A stretch of DNA of 62,484 nt. Origin: an uncultured Veillonella sp. Its GTDB lineage: Bacteria; Bacillota; Negativicutes; Veillonellales; Veillonellaceae. Made by a program: the position numbers and the translations under genes. Below the pieces are notes generated by a model. The model was not told where the DNA came from. It ran no database searches and saw only the letters and a program-made list of their open reading frames with translations. The stretch spans positions 1 through 62,484 of the forward strand of contig USQK01000002.1 in NCBI GenBank assembly GCA_900556785.1. The letters run 5' to 3'. Of this stretch, positions 1 to 8,800 are shown in pieces. Positions within the stretch are counted from its first letter, which is position 1. Each line of letters opens with the position of its first letter.

Positions 1-85
1 ACAACATATCGATGATGTGTAATCTTGTTTCATCGCTTAATGCCTTAAAAATCGTAGCTAAACGTTCGTAAGAAACTTCAACCAT
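1..85 (-). CDS. ArsR-family HTH regulator, N-terminal part cut by window edge
   Basis: The reverse strand from 85 encodes 28 residues before the window ends, including FKALSDETRLHIIDML, the typical first helices of an ArsR/SmtB winged-helix repressor. A GAGGAGTT ribosome site lies at about 91-99, at good spacing. ArsR proteins are dimeric DNA-binding repressors that usually sense metals or metabolites. The sensor residues and partner genes lie outside the window, so the ligand cannot be guessed. The family call is fairly secure from the N-terminal motif alone. Confidence 0.75.
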   Translation of the reverse strand, partial: MVEVSYERLATIFKALSDETRLHIIDML

Positions 86-494
86 ATCTTTAACTCCTCA
101 AATCCGTATCAAAAAATGTCAATCTACTTTATTGACTCTATTATATACTATTTCTTAATGTAAATCTATTTTTTTCTTTGTATTTGTATCTTAATAATTT
201 ATTATGAATATCATTTTTATATAGATGGGTAATTTTTACCACATTATAAACTAATTTAAGCACGTTATAGTTTGTATATTGTGAATATTTTAAATAAATT
301 TTCATCTCATAGATTTATTTAGTTATACATAATTCTGCATATATAAAAGTTGCGCAAAATATTCTTCTATAGAATTTTCGATATACACATTTTCTGATAA
401 CCTTATAGCATACTTCGATATACCGCACCACATTAGCGACCGAAAGGATTAGATGTATTATACTTTTTTTGTAGTCTAAATCATTTCATTACAA
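86..494. other. AT-rich intergenic region without recognised gene
   Basis: About 400 bases, very AT-rich, lie between the ArsR start and the terminator before purA. I found no convincing open frame with a ribosome site and no RNA motif I recognise. It presumably contains the promoter of the leftward ArsR gene. Confidence 0.4.
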
Positions 495-517
495 AAGGCT
501 CCTCTTAGAGGAGCCTT
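495..517. terminator. Intrinsic terminator downstream of purA
   Basis: The inverted repeat AAGGCTCCTC / GAGGAGCCTT has a three-base loop. It lies about 110 bases beyond the purA stop and is the likely end of the purA transcript. The T-run is weak. Confidence 0.55.
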
Positions 518-626
518 ATCTGTATAATTCTATAAATCGATTGCATAGCACTAAAATTTGAGAAATTATACTACTACATCGACGCTATCGAATATAATCA
601 TTTATATTATATCAAATTAGTATAGA

Positions 627-1910
627 TTAGAATACGTTTACCAAGTCGATAGTTTGGTTACGGTTAGGACCTACGGATACGATACCCAAAGGTACACCTG
701 TTACTTCTGCAATACGTTCTACATATTTGCGAGCATTTTCAGGAAGATCTTCGTATTTACGGATACCAGAGATATCTGTTTCCCAACCTGGCAATGTTTC
801 GTACACTGCTTCGCATGCTTCAAGGTCTTTCAAGTTAGCTGGGAAGCCTTCTACATCTTTACCATTTAATTTATAACCTACGCAGATTTTCAATTCTTTA
901 AATGTATCAAGAATATCCAAGCGAGTGATTGCAAGGTAGTCAAGGCTGTTAAGACCTGCCGCATATTTTACAACCATAAGATCTAACCAACCGCAACGAC
1001 GAGGACGACCAGTTACAGTACCGAACTCATGACCAAGTTCGCGAAGGTTATCACCAGTTTCATCAAGAAGCTCTGTCGGGAATGGACCTGCACCAACGCG
1101 TGTTGCGTAAGCTTTTACTACGCCAAAGATATTTTTCAAGTAGTTTGGACCAATACCAGCACCTGTGGAAGCACCACCAGCGATTGGATGAGAGGATGTT
1201 ACGAATGGATATGTACCGTGATCAAGGTCAAGCATAGTTGCTTGCGCGCCTTCGAACAATACCTTTTTATCCTCTTGAACTGCTTTCAAAACAGCAATGT
1301 TAGTGTCTGTTACATATGGTTTCAATGCTTCAGCATATTTGATGTAATCCGCTAAGATTTCATCATAGTTAACAGGTTCAGCATCATAAACCTTTGTAAG
1401 CATTTTGTTTTTGAATTCTACATTGTATGCTAATTTTTGTTTGAATGTATCCAAGTCATACAAATCGCAGATACGGATGCCGATACGGTTAATCTTATCA
1501 GCATAGCAAGGGCCGATACCATTTTTAGTAGTACCGATTTTAGCATCCCCTTTAGATGCTTCCTCTGCATTATCTAAAGCGATATGATATGGCATGATAA
1601 CATGTGCACGGTCGGAAATGTGAAGAGATTTAGCAGATTTACCTTGTTTTTCAAGACCTTCAATTTCTTGTAACAAAACTTTAGGGTCAATTACAACACC
1701 AGTACCAACGATATTTTGTTTGTTATCGTACAAGATGCCACTTGGTAACAGGCGAAGCGCAAATGCTTTGTCATCTACTACAACAGTATGACCTGCGTTA
1801 TTACCACCTTGACTGCGCACTACAACGTCCGCACGTTCCGCGATCCAGTCAACGATCTTACCTTTACCCTCATCACCCCATTGAGTGCCGATAACCATAC
1901 TTGTTGCCAT
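627..1910 (-). CDS. purA: Adenylosuccinate synthetase PurA
   Basis: This enzyme makes adenylosuccinate from IMP, aspartate and GTP, the first committed step from IMP to AMP. It is a cytoplasmic homodimer. The 427-residue product has the usual family length, with the P-loop motif QWGDEGKGK at residues 10-18, GNNAGHT soon after, and VTGRPRRCGW further on. The frame extends upstream, but ATG at 1910 is chosen because GGAGG sits 7-8 bases before it and the product then starts like other PurA proteins. purB, for the next step, lies 2 kb away on the same strand but is separated by a HigA locus and an MFS gene, so the two are not one operon. Confidence 0.97.
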   Translation of the reverse strand: MATSMVIGTQWGDEGKGKIVDWIAERADVVVRSQGGNNAGHTVVVDDKAFALRLLPSGILYDNKQNIVGTGVVIDPKVLLQEIEGLEKQGKSAKSLHISDRAHVIMPYHIALDNAEEASKGDAKIGTTKNGIGPCYADKINRIGIRICDLYDLDTFKQKLAYNVEFKNKMLTKVYDAEPVNYDEILADYIKYAEALKPYVTDTNIAVLKAVQEDKKVLFEGAQATMLDLDHGTYPFVTSSHPIAGGASTGAGIGPNYLKNIFGVVKAYATRVGAGPFPTELLDETGDNLRELGHEFGTVTGRPRRCGWLDLMVVKYAAGLNSLDYLAITRLDILDTFKELKICVGYKLNGKDVEGFPANLKDLEACEAVYETLPGWETDISGIRKYEDLPENARKYVERIAEVTGVPLGIVSVGPNRNQTIDLVNVF

Positions 1911-1950
1911 ATCTATATCCTCCATGTGAAAGTCTAAATAATTCATTATC

Positions 1951-1979
1951 ATTATACAACAATGTTCGGACTCTGTGAA
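1951..1979 (-). promoter_or_regulatory. purA promoter with a PurBox-like half-site
   Basis: Read on the minus strand, TATAAT (1956-1951) lies 17 bases after TTCACA (1979-1974). The spacer contains CCGAACATT (1969-1961), which resembles the PurR half-site known from Firmicutes purine operons. Only one arm is visible, so control by a PurR-like protein is an inference. Confidence 0.4.
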
Positions 1980-1984
1980 AGTAT

Positions 1985-2257
1985 TTATACAAATTCAATC
2001 TTTAGTTTCTTGCCGAATGCATGAGCTATTTTCTGTAAAGTCTTCAAAGATGGATTGCCATTTCCATTTTCAATCTTACTAATTTCTGACTGAGTAATGC
2101 CGGTTAATTCAGACAGCTGCATTTGTGTCATATGAGCAGCTAGGCGCGCCTCAACTATATTCTGAATGATTTGGTACTCATCATCTAACGCATCCCACTC
2201 TTTTTTAAACTTCGGATTTTTTAATTGTTTCTCTAAATATTGATCTAACGTTTCCAT
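1985..2257 (-). CDS. higA: HigA-type XRE antitoxin, toxin partner decayed
   Basis: This is a 90-residue protein with a C-terminal Cro/C1 helix-turn-helix (MTQMQLSELTGITQSEISKI, then NPSLKTLQKIAHAFG). It matches antitoxins of the reverse-order HigBA family, which bind the toxin and repress their own promoter. ATG at 2257 is preferred over an upstream in-frame ATG because the protein then starts METLDQYL, as family members do, and sits one base after the toxin stop. The toxin frame immediately upstream is an internally deleted remnant, so this is an antitoxin without a working cognate toxin. It may persist as a simple repressor. Confidence 0.85.
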   Translation of the reverse strand: METLDQYLEKQLKNPKFKKEWDALDDEYQIIQNIVEARLAAHMTQMQLSELTGITQSEISKIENGNGNPSLKTLQKIAHAFGKKLKIEFV

Positions 2258-2258
2258 A

Positions 2259-2424
2259 TTATGTATACCTCTCAATATAATCATTCTTGTATCTAACAGC
2301 TAATTCAATAGCATTCTTCGGTGTTTTCATAGATTTTTTTACAAAACCATTTGTTAAAACAATTTGTCTACCAACAAAAAAGAAATATAATATCATAAAA
2401 AACAACAGAAAACGTATCCATCAT
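2259..2424 (-). pseudogene. HigB/RelE-type toxin remnant with internal deletion
   Basis: From ATG at 2424, behind a strong AGGAGG, the frame starts MMDTFSVVFYD, a typical N-terminus of phage-type HigB (Gp49-like) toxins. It then hits a stop within a few codons. In another frame the sequence continues LYFFFVGRQIVLTNGFVKK and ends with TPKNAIELAVRYKNDYIERY, the conserved C-terminal third of the same family. Family members have about 110-120 residues, so some 60 central residues are missing and the two ends are out of frame. No active toxin can be made. The HigA gene follows after one base. Confidence 0.8.
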
Positions 2425-2458
2425 ATTCCTCCTAGTACTAGAAGAAATCTTTACTTAA

Positions 2459-2487
2459 ATTATATGTTAAAACATATATTCAGTAAA
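2459..2487 (-). promoter_or_regulatory. Promoter and dyad operator of the decayed HigBA locus
   Basis: On the minus strand, TTTACT (2487-2482) and TATAAT (2464-2459) are 17 bases apart. The palindrome ATATGTT-TT-AACATAT (2462-2477) overlaps the -10 box, where a HigA autorepressor would bind. Operator and antitoxin appear intact although the toxin is broken. Confidence 0.6.
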
Positions 2488-2556
2488 GATATGAGATATA
2501 GAAATTTAAAGTCTTACTACATCCAATATAAGTATCGAGCCTCTTAAAGTAAAGAA

Positions 2557-2585
2557 ATGGGAGGTGACCATTAGTCACCTCCCAT
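2557..2585 (-). terminator. Terminator of the MFS transporter gene
   Basis: A 12-bp stem, ATGGGAGGTGAC / GTCACCTCCCAT, is followed on the minus strand by TTTCTTTACTTT. It lies about 80 bases after the transporter stop. Confidence 0.75.
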
Positions 2586-2667
2586 GTATTGACATTTTAA
2601 CTAGTCAAAGTATTCTATTTTGCCATAGATACTATTCCACTTTCAATTTTTATCTGTTGCTTAAGTA

Positions 2668-3816
2668 CTATTTTGGTTCTTTAAGCCATAGGCTCATTAG
2701 GAGCCCCATAAGTCCTACAGGTATCAAGGTCATCAAAGCGGTTTGTACGTCATAGATATCTGCTAGATGGCCTACATATGGCGCTACAAGGCCGCCTAAG
2801 GTAATGCCAAGGCCTAGTGTAATCCCCGACGCAAAGCCTGCGTTTTTAGCAAGGTATTTTTGACCGAGTACGGTAATGGGTCCATATTGTGAGAATACGC
2901 CAAAGGCCATCGGTATCATAGCACCGAAGAAGCCCCATATATTGGGGACAAAAATAAATACTAAAACGGATGGCAAGAAGATAAGATTGCCTAAGCGCAC
3001 CGTTTTAAGGAAGCCTAATTTATCAGATAAAGCCCCGCCCATATAGGTAAGGACTGCACCCATTGCAAAGTACATAGTTAGCGCCAAGCTAGAGGCGCTG
3101 GCTTCGCCGTTAATAACGGTAATATACAAAATAGGGATAAAGATGGATAGTACAGAGAATAAAATGGAGCGAGAAGCAATGACAAAGAATAACTTGCCGA
3201 AGCTCACCCAATCGTTAGTGCCACTATTAGTAGATTTGGCAGAGCTTTTACTTTCACCAACAGCATCGGCATCTGTAGAGCCCGTAAAGGCATAGAGATA
3301 TAGCAATACACCAAGCAAAGCAATAGCGGTGAACACCCAAAGGAAATGAGCGCCAAAGACGTACACACCACCAGCAAGGAGCGGCCCCATTGCAAAACCA
3401 GCGCTACCACCTACGGCAAAGCGCCCCATAGCATTACCAAGCTCATTGGATTGCATGCGGTTTACAAGAAGTGCCGCCTCAGGATGGAATAATGCAGCTC
3501 CAAGGCCTGCAATGAGCGATAGAGTAAGTATCATCTCATAGCTCGTCGCCAGTGCAATGGCACTAATGGAGACTAATGTTATGGAAAAGCCTACCGGAAT
3601 GAACCAAGGCACGCGCCAACGATCCGCCACATACCCCAAAACAGGCTGCGCTACAGAAGCTACCACAGTGTTACAGAAAATAATAGATGCCGATTGATAA
3701 TAATTAAGCCCAAAATTAGCGATAAAAAACGGTATAAGTGCCGCTAGAGAACCTTGTCCAAAGTCATTAATACAATGAAAAATAGGTGGTCCGTACTTTC
3801 GTATAATACGTTTCAT
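2668..3816 (-). CDS. MFS efflux transporter, fosmidomycin-resistance (Fsr) type
   Basis: This 382-residue integral membrane protein has about 12 hydrophobic segments. Its start (KYGPPIFHCINDFGQGSLAALIPF) and the motif-A-like GYVADRWRVP near residue 62 fit the Fsr subgroup of the major facilitator superfamily, proton-driven drug exporters of the inner membrane. A less conserved hydrophilic loop lies in the middle (about residues 180-200). AGGAGG lies 5 bases before the ATG. The gene is monocistronic, with its own terminator. The substrate cannot be read from the sequence; the family name comes from one characterised member and does not prove fosmidomycin export. Confidence 0.8.
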   Translation of the reverse strand: MKRIIRKYGPPIFHCINDFGQGSLAALIPFFIANFGLNYYQSASIIFCNTVVASVAQPVLGYVADRWRVPWFIPVGFSITLVSISAIALATSYEMILTLSLIAGLGAALFHPEAALLVNRMQSNELGNAMGRFAVGGSAGFAMGPLLAGGVYVFGAHFLWVFTAIALLGVLLYLYAFTGSTDADAVGESKSSAKSTNSGTNDWVSFGKLFFVIASRSILFSVLSIFIPILYITVINGEASASSLALTMYFAMGAVLTYMGGALSDKLGFLKTVRLGNLIFLPSVLVFIFVPNIWGFFGAMIPMAFGVFSQYGPITVLGQKYLAKNAGFASGITLGLGITLGGLVAPYVGHLADIYDVQTALMTLIPVGLMGLLMSLWLKEPK

Positions 3817-4048
3817 ATAACCTCCTAATGTAAATAGATATGTCCTTATGCAATCACATAAGGCTATCGCCCTTTATGCGAAAATAGTCTTAGATATCTA
3901 ATATAATAGTCGATTGCCCCTTATAAAGCAAAATCTCCGCACAAAATAAAATGAGTAGATATAGCCAATAACCTATTGCTTACGCCATAGGCTTGTTGGT
4001 CTATACCTACCCTAGTCTTTCATATGTTATATGGGAAGTACCCTACAA

Positions 4049-5344
4049 TTATAGGCCAAAGCGAGCCATGATTGTATCTACATGTTTTAACAATTTATGC
4101 GGATCGAAGCATGCATCGATTTCTTCAGCAGTCATGTATTTCTTGATGTTTTCATCAGATTTAAGACCTGTAGCGAAATCTTTACCTTCAAGCCAACGTT
4201 CCATAGCGTATTTTTGAACCCAACGGTATGCTTCGTCACGTACGGCACCTTTGTCTACAAGGTGAGTCAAAATTGTTTGGCTGAATACAAGACCACCTGT
4301 AAGGTTAAGGTTTTTAAGCATTGTTTCAGGATATACCAACAATTTATCAATTGTACGGATTGTAAGGTGAAGCATGTAGTTCAACGAAATTGTTGCATCT
4401 GGTAAGATGACACGTTCTACAGAGCTATGGGAAATGTCGCGTTCATGCCACAAAGCTTGGTCTTCGTAAGCAGATTGAGCATAGCCACGAAGTAAGCGAG
4501 CCATACCGCAAATTCTTTCACATGTAATCGGATTACGTTTATGAGGCATCGCAGAGGAACCCTTTTGTTTAGGGCTGAAATATTCTTCCGCTTCGCGCAC
4601 TTCTGTACGTTGCAGATGACGAATTTCCAAAGCGATTTTATCCAATGTACCGCCTACAACAGCGATAGTGGACAACAATTCAGCGTGACGGTCACGTTGT
4701 ACGACTTGTGTAGCGATTTTAACAGGTTCAAGACCTAATTTTTCGCATACATATTGTTCTACGAATGGATCGATGTTGGAGTATGTACCAACAGCACCGG
4801 ACAATTTACCAACAGCTACGCTTTTACGAGCGTGCTCCATGCGTTCGATATCGCGTTCTACTTCAGCCATCCACAATGCTAATTTCAAACCAAATGTAGT
4901 AGGTTCACCATGAATACCGTGAGTACGGCCAATCATAGGTGTATATTTGAACTCAGCTGCGCGGCGACGCAATACTTCGTGCAAACGTTTCAAATCTTCA
5001 ATCAAGATGTCGCATGCTTGTTTCATCATGTAACCAAGTGCTGTATCTTTAACGTCAGTAGATGTAAGGCCAAGGTGGATGTATTTAGCCGCTTCAGGAC
5101 CTACGTATTCGCCTACTGCTGTTACGAAGGAAATAATATCGTGGTTTGTTTCCTTTTCGATTTCATGAATGCGTTCAACGTCGAAATTGCCCTTTTCACG
5201 AATGGCTTTAGCCGCTTCTTTAGGGATAACTCCCAACTCAGCTTGCGCCTCGGATGCCAATGTTTCTACTAATAACATTGTGTCAAACTCGTTGCGTTCG
5301 CTCCAAATATGGCCCATTTCTTCTCGTGTATAACGTGGTATCAT
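4049..5344 (-). CDS. purB: Adenylosuccinate lyase PurB
   Basis: PurB cleaves SAICAR in the purine pathway and adenylosuccinate to AMP, releasing fumarate. The 431-residue protein belongs to the fumarase/aspartase superfamily. It carries the signature GSSAMPHKRNPITCERI at about residues 260-277 and the conserved GRTHGIHGEPTTFG segment near residue 140. It begins MIPRYTREEMGHIWSE, as bacterial PurB proteins do, with AAGGAGAC just upstream. It has the family's usual length with no oddities. It acts directly after PurA, whose gene lies 2 kb further along the same strand. Confidence 0.97.
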   Translation of the reverse strand: MIPRYTREEMGHIWSERNEFDTMLLVETLASEAQAELGVIPKEAAKAIREKGNFDVERIHEIEKETNHDIISFVTAVGEYVGPEAAKYIHLGLTSTDVKDTALGYMMKQACDILIEDLKRLHEVLRRRAAEFKYTPMIGRTHGIHGEPTTFGLKLALWMAEVERDIERMEHARKSVAVGKLSGAVGTYSNIDPFVEQYVCEKLGLEPVKIATQVVQRDRHAELLSTIAVVGGTLDKIALEIRHLQRTEVREAEEYFSPKQKGSSAMPHKRNPITCERICGMARLLRGYAQSAYEDQALWHERDISHSSVERVILPDATISLNYMLHLTIRTIDKLLVYPETMLKNLNLTGGLVFSQTILTHLVDKGAVRDEAYRWVQKYAMERWLEGKDFATGLKSDENIKKYMTAEEIDACFDPHKLLKHVDTIMARFGL

Positions 5345-5503
5345 GATGTCTCCTTTGCATGATAAAAGCTAGATTTCTTATAGGATAATTGTACCATATG
5401 TGAAAGCTCCATTCAATGAATGGACCTAAATTTTCCGAATGATAATTATATTAAATTTACTAATCGTTCGTATTTGTTGAAGATGACAGCCATTCATTGA
5501 AGT

Positions 5504-5565
5504 CTTATGATACGTTTTGACTTATGATGACTTTACTTATGATGACTTTGCTTATGATGCCTTTC
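5504..5565. repeat. Short tandem repeat, 15-bp unit, about four copies
   Basis: CTTATGATGACTTTA and CTTATGATGACTTTG are adjacent 15-bp units (5521-5550), flanked by one degenerate unit on each side. They lie between the divergent purB and the small membrane protein gene at 5690, in a 345-base gap. No protein or RNA motif was recognised. Confidence 0.6.
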
Positions 5566-5689
5566 TAAATAAACAATTAATAGAATTGAGTTATATTAAC
5601 TCCGTCTCTATGTATTCGTGCTAATAAAATGATATACTAGAATTATCTGAAATATACATAAACTTGTATATCATTATCGGGAGGCTTTC

Positions 5690-6100
5690 ATGGCAAATTT
5701 AAATCGCAAAGAGCGTCGTGCACAGCGCAATGAATCGAATATTATAGGCATGCTATTACGCCTATTCTTTGGGCTCAGCTTTATCGGCTTGGCTGTAGTT
5801 CTATTTGGAGAGTTTGATCTCAACTATGTATTCTCCATCTTTACAGCAGACATCATCGTATCCTTAATTTACGTGATACTCAATAAATCTCGCATCACTA
5901 CATCCTTAGCGGTTAATACCAATGTACGCGTTATCATTGCATTCCTCATCATGCTAGTAACAATGTTCTTCTACGCCTTCGCATTATGGCGCGTCGATCA
6001 ATTTAGCGCACCTATGCAAATCACTTTATTTATCGGTGGCGCCATCGTATACCTTGCGGTGTTCAACTCCACTAAGACAATGCTTACTAATCAAGACTAA
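5690..6100 (+). CDS. Small four-helix membrane protein of unknown function
   Basis: The 136-residue protein starts with a basic stretch (MANLNRKERRAQRNES), followed by four hydrophobic segments at about residues 19-40, 48-66, 80-101 and 109-127. The positive-inside rule suggests the N-terminus is cytoplasmic. GGGAGG lies 7 bases before the ATG, so expression is likely. It stands alone on the plus strand, divergent from purB, and ends at a shared hairpin terminator. I do not recognise the family. Confidence 0.75.
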   Translation: MANLNRKERRAQRNESNIIGMLLRLFFGLSFIGLAVVLFGEFDLNYVFSIFTADIIVSLIYVILNKSRITTSLAVNTNVRVIIAFLIMLVTMFFYAFALWRVDQFSAPMQITLFIGGAIVYLAVFNSTKTMLTNQD

Positions 6101-6112
6101 TACAAACATAAC

Positions 6113-6158
6113 AAAAGAGGCATATCTTACATACATGCGTATGTGAGGTATGCCTCTT
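6113..6158. terminator. Bidirectional terminator, right of the membrane protein
   Basis: A long stem of AAAAGAGGCATA-type sequence serves the plus-strand gene ending at 6100 and the minus-strand malate enzyme ending at 6189. A near copy lies at 7907-7952. Confidence 0.75.
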
Positions 6159-6188
6159 GTTATTATTTATGTATCTGTTAATGAACTA

Positions 6189-7817
6189 TTATTGATTATT
6201 TTTGTATTCTGGTTTCCACAAGATAGCATCAATGGCAGCATCAACATCTTGTTCAGGTGCCAAGCCTTCTTTGATGGCACATTCGGCAACAGCTTTAGCA
6301 ACTGTACGAGAGAATTGTGTTAATTTTTCTACTGGTGGTAACGTAGCTGCACCTGGTTTTGTAGTATCTACAATACCTTGTAAGGCATGAGCTGCTGCGG
6401 AAATCATAGCATCACTTAAGCGAGTTGCATTGACAGCTAATACACCAAGACCTACGCCTGGATAAATGAGTGCATTGTTAGCTTGGCCAATATCATATGT
6501 TACACCGTTAAGTTCAATAGGTGAGTATGGTACGCCTGTTGCGATGAGCGCCTTTCCATCTGTCCACGTTAACAGATCTTGTGCACTTGCTTCTGCTAAT
6601 TTTGTCGGGTTAGATAATGGGAAAATAATCGGTCTTTCCACATGACTAGCCATTTCTTGGACAACCTCTTTTGTGAAAGTGCCTGGTGCTGTCGATGTAC
6701 CAACGAGGATGCCTGGTTGTACCGCTTTAATGACAGCATGTAAATTAGTTAATTCATTAGCATTAGTGAATTCAGAACGTTTACGAGCGAACGGTTTTTG
6801 CTCGATTGTTAAGTCTGTCATATCATCGAATAGGAGACCTTGTTTATCTACGAGGTAGAAACGACTTCTAGCTTCCTCTTCAGATAGCCCTTGCGCTACC
6901 ATTTCAGACATTACGAGGTTAGCGATACCTACACCTGCTGTACCTGCGCCAAAGCACACATATTTCTTATCAGTTAATGTGTCACCACTAATTTTGAGTG
7001 CCCCTAAGATACCTGCAAGGGAAATGATACCAGTACCTTGGACATCATCATTGAAGGTAGCAATTTGAGGACGATATACTTTTAAAATTTCAGTAGCATG
7101 GTCGCGACCAAAATCTTCCCAATGTAGGTATAATTTAGGGAATTTAGATTCTACGTAACGAACAAAAGTTTCTATAAATTTGTTGTATGCATCTCCTGTG
7201 ATGCGGTTTTTACGAACCCCTAAATATAATGGATCGTCAAGAAGCTCTTGTCTATTTGTACCTACATCAAGTACAACTGGTAGTACCCATTCAGGATTTA
7301 CGCCTGCTGCTGCAGTGTAGACCATTAATTTGCCTACGGAAATATCTACGCCGTTAGTACCCCAATCGCCAATACCCAAGATTTCTTCTGCGTCAGTAAC
7401 TACAATTAAGCGAATATCACGACTATCTGCAGCTCGATCTAAAATAGTATCAAGTTGATCTATATTTTCTTCTGTAATATAGGCTGCATATTCTGGATCA
7501 ATAAATTCGTGGCTAAAACGTTCTATACTTTCAGCTATGACAGGATCATAAACGATTGGCATCATTTCAACAACATGATTGCTAAATACTTTGAAGAATA
7601 GAGTGCGATTTGTGGAGAAAATACGCATCAAGAATTCACGTTTTTGTAATAGAGAATCTTTGCGACTAAATAATTCATAAGTTTGAATTGCTTGCTGTTC
7701 TAACGTTTGTACAACTGGAGGCAATAAACCTTCAAGACCAAGGTTTTTACGTTCTTCCTTTGTAAAGGCGGTACCTTTATTTAGGAAGGGATTATTCAAA
7801 ATTTCATAAGCTTTCAT
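6189..7817 (-). CDS. mleS: Malolactic-type NAD-dependent malate enzyme
   Basis: The 542-residue protein belongs to the malic enzyme family: NAD and Mn2+ dependent decarboxylation of L-malate. The N-terminus EILNNPFLNKGTAFTKEER, followed by LGLEGLLPPVVQTLEQQ, and the central blocks GKLMVYTAAAG and LYLHWEDFGRDHA match malolactic enzymes of lactic acid bacteria, as I remember them, better than classical MaeA. Those enzymes give L-lactate directly instead of pyruvate. The nucleotide-binding motif FGAGTAGVGIANL is near residue 290 and TFNDDVQGTG near 255. The start is supported by AGGAGG. The gene is monocistronic, with terminators at both ends. Family membership is certain; malolactic versus pyruvate-forming activity is inferred. 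Confidence 0.85.
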   Translation of the reverse strand: MKAYEILNNPFLNKGTAFTKEERKNLGLEGLLPPVVQTLEQQAIQTYELFSRKDSLLQKREFLMRIFSTNRTLFFKVFSNHVVEMMPIVYDPVIAESIERFSHEFIDPEYAAYITEENIDQLDTILDRAADSRDIRLIVVTDAEEILGIGDWGTNGVDISVGKLMVYTAAAGVNPEWVLPVVLDVGTNRQELLDDPLYLGVRKNRITGDAYNKFIETFVRYVESKFPKLYLHWEDFGRDHATEILKVYRPQIATFNDDVQGTGIISLAGILGALKISGDTLTDKKYVCFGAGTAGVGIANLVMSEMVAQGLSEEEARSRFYLVDKQGLLFDDMTDLTIEQKPFARKRSEFTNANELTNLHAVIKAVQPGILVGTSTAPGTFTKEVVQEMASHVERPIIFPLSNPTKLAEASAQDLLTWTDGKALIATGVPYSPIELNGVTYDIGQANNALIYPGVGLGVLAVNATRLSDAMISAAAHALQGIVDTTKPGAATLPPVEKLTQFSRTVAKAVAECAIKEGLAPEQDVDAAIDAILWKPEYKNNQ

Positions 7818-7906
7818 ATAAACCTCCTAATAGGAACTACTTGGTACGACTTACTACTGTACCTACTTTAATTATATACTAAATGTCAAGAAAGTTTTAT
7901 AAACAT

Positions 7907-7952
7907 AAAAAGAGGCATATCTTACATACATTTGTATGAGATATGCCTCTTT
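7907..7952. terminator. Terminator of exbB-exbD-tonB
   Basis: The stem AAAGAGGCATATC / GATATGCCTCTTT overlaps the tonB stop codon by two bases. It is nearly identical to the hairpin at 6113-6158 on the other side of the malate enzyme gene. Confidence 0.75.
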
Positions 7953-8796
7953 ATTGTCCTAGAATAACGGGAACCGCTAAGTAAACAGGTTCACCCCGTC
8001 GGTTAACAATAGAACCACTGCTTTTGATGATGCGCAGCGCTTCGTCTCGTACAGCTGGTGGTACATCGTCCACGATCAGTGGCGTATGTTCACCAACGAT
8101 GACATTGCCGTTAACATCAAAGTTAACTCGTACTACCACCTTGCCAGTTACGGCAGATGTTCGCCCCTGATCTTGCACAGTCCGCAAGTAGTCATGAGGA
8201 TTAATATCTGGTTTTTGTAAAAGCGCTTGTTGTCCTGGCGTCAATAAACTCAATGCTAAATCAGATAAGACAGATAAGTCACTAGATTCAGGCAATCCAT
8301 CTCCAGTTGCATTCGGATCTGATGTTATCTCTTTACCGATAGGCGCTTTACTATTCTTGGAAGATTTTCCATCCTTAGAATCTGCTCCGTGTGTAACAAC
8401 AGCTTGTTCACTGCTACTCGTTTCCGATTCAATAGCCTTTGGAACGGTCCACTCTCGACGTACACTAGAAGCTGCTGTACTTTCACTTAACTCTTTAGTA
8501 CGTTCCTCCTCTGGCTTGCGCTCATTCACCAAAGAATTCCCCTTAGGTGCCGCGCCTTCTGGAATTACATTCTGTGGTTTTTCCATAGGATTTTCCGCTG
8601 GTTTCGGTGCAGTGTCAACAGCCTCAACCCCTGTATCGCTTTCACCATCATCAGGCAAATTAAAGCTAATTTCCGCCGCATCATGGGCTACACCAGTTCC
8701 TGCCATACCACGTAAAGAAAGGCCCATACCAGAAATCAGCATAGTCGTAATCCCTAAAGACACAACAAACGGTTTCAAATAATGCGATTCAAACAT
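7951..8796 (-). CDS. tonB: TonB-like energy transducer
   Basis: The 281-residue protein has one N-terminal transmembrane segment (about residues 8-26), a long polar linker rich in Pro, Glu and Ser, and a C-terminal TonB-like fold. That fold includes KVVVRVNFDVNGNV and ends with PVYLAVPVILGQ. TonB couples the ExbB-ExbD proton channel in the inner membrane to receptors in the outer membrane. ATG at 8796 lies four bases after the exbD stop, with GGAAGTGA as ribosome site; an in-frame upstream extension would overlap exbD and is less likely. The linker is not the classical Pro-Glu/Pro-Lys repeat. Confidence 0.85.
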   Translation of the reverse strand: MFESHYLKPFVVSLGITTMLISGMGLSLRGMAGTGVAHDAAEISFNLPDDGESDTGVEAVDTAPKPAENPMEKPQNVIPEGAAPKGNSLVNERKPEEERTKELSESTAASSVRREWTVPKAIESETSSSEQAVVTHGADSKDGKSSKNSKAPIGKEITSDPNATGDGLPESSDLSVLSDLALSLLTPGQQALLQKPDINPHDYLRTVQDQGRTSAVTGKVVVRVNFDVNGNVIVGEHTPLIVDDVPPAVRDEALRIIKSSGSIVNRRGEPVYLAVPVILGQ

Positions 8797-8800
8797 AGAA

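Noticed and set aside
1941..1956. Fur-box-like ATAATGATAATGAAT near purA
   Set aside because: It mainly consists of the -10 box and AT-rich sequence. Iron control of purA has no support.
3972..3991. Hairpin CCTATTGC-TTAC-GCCATAGG as purB terminator
   Set aside because: The stem has a mismatch and there is no T-run on the minus strand.
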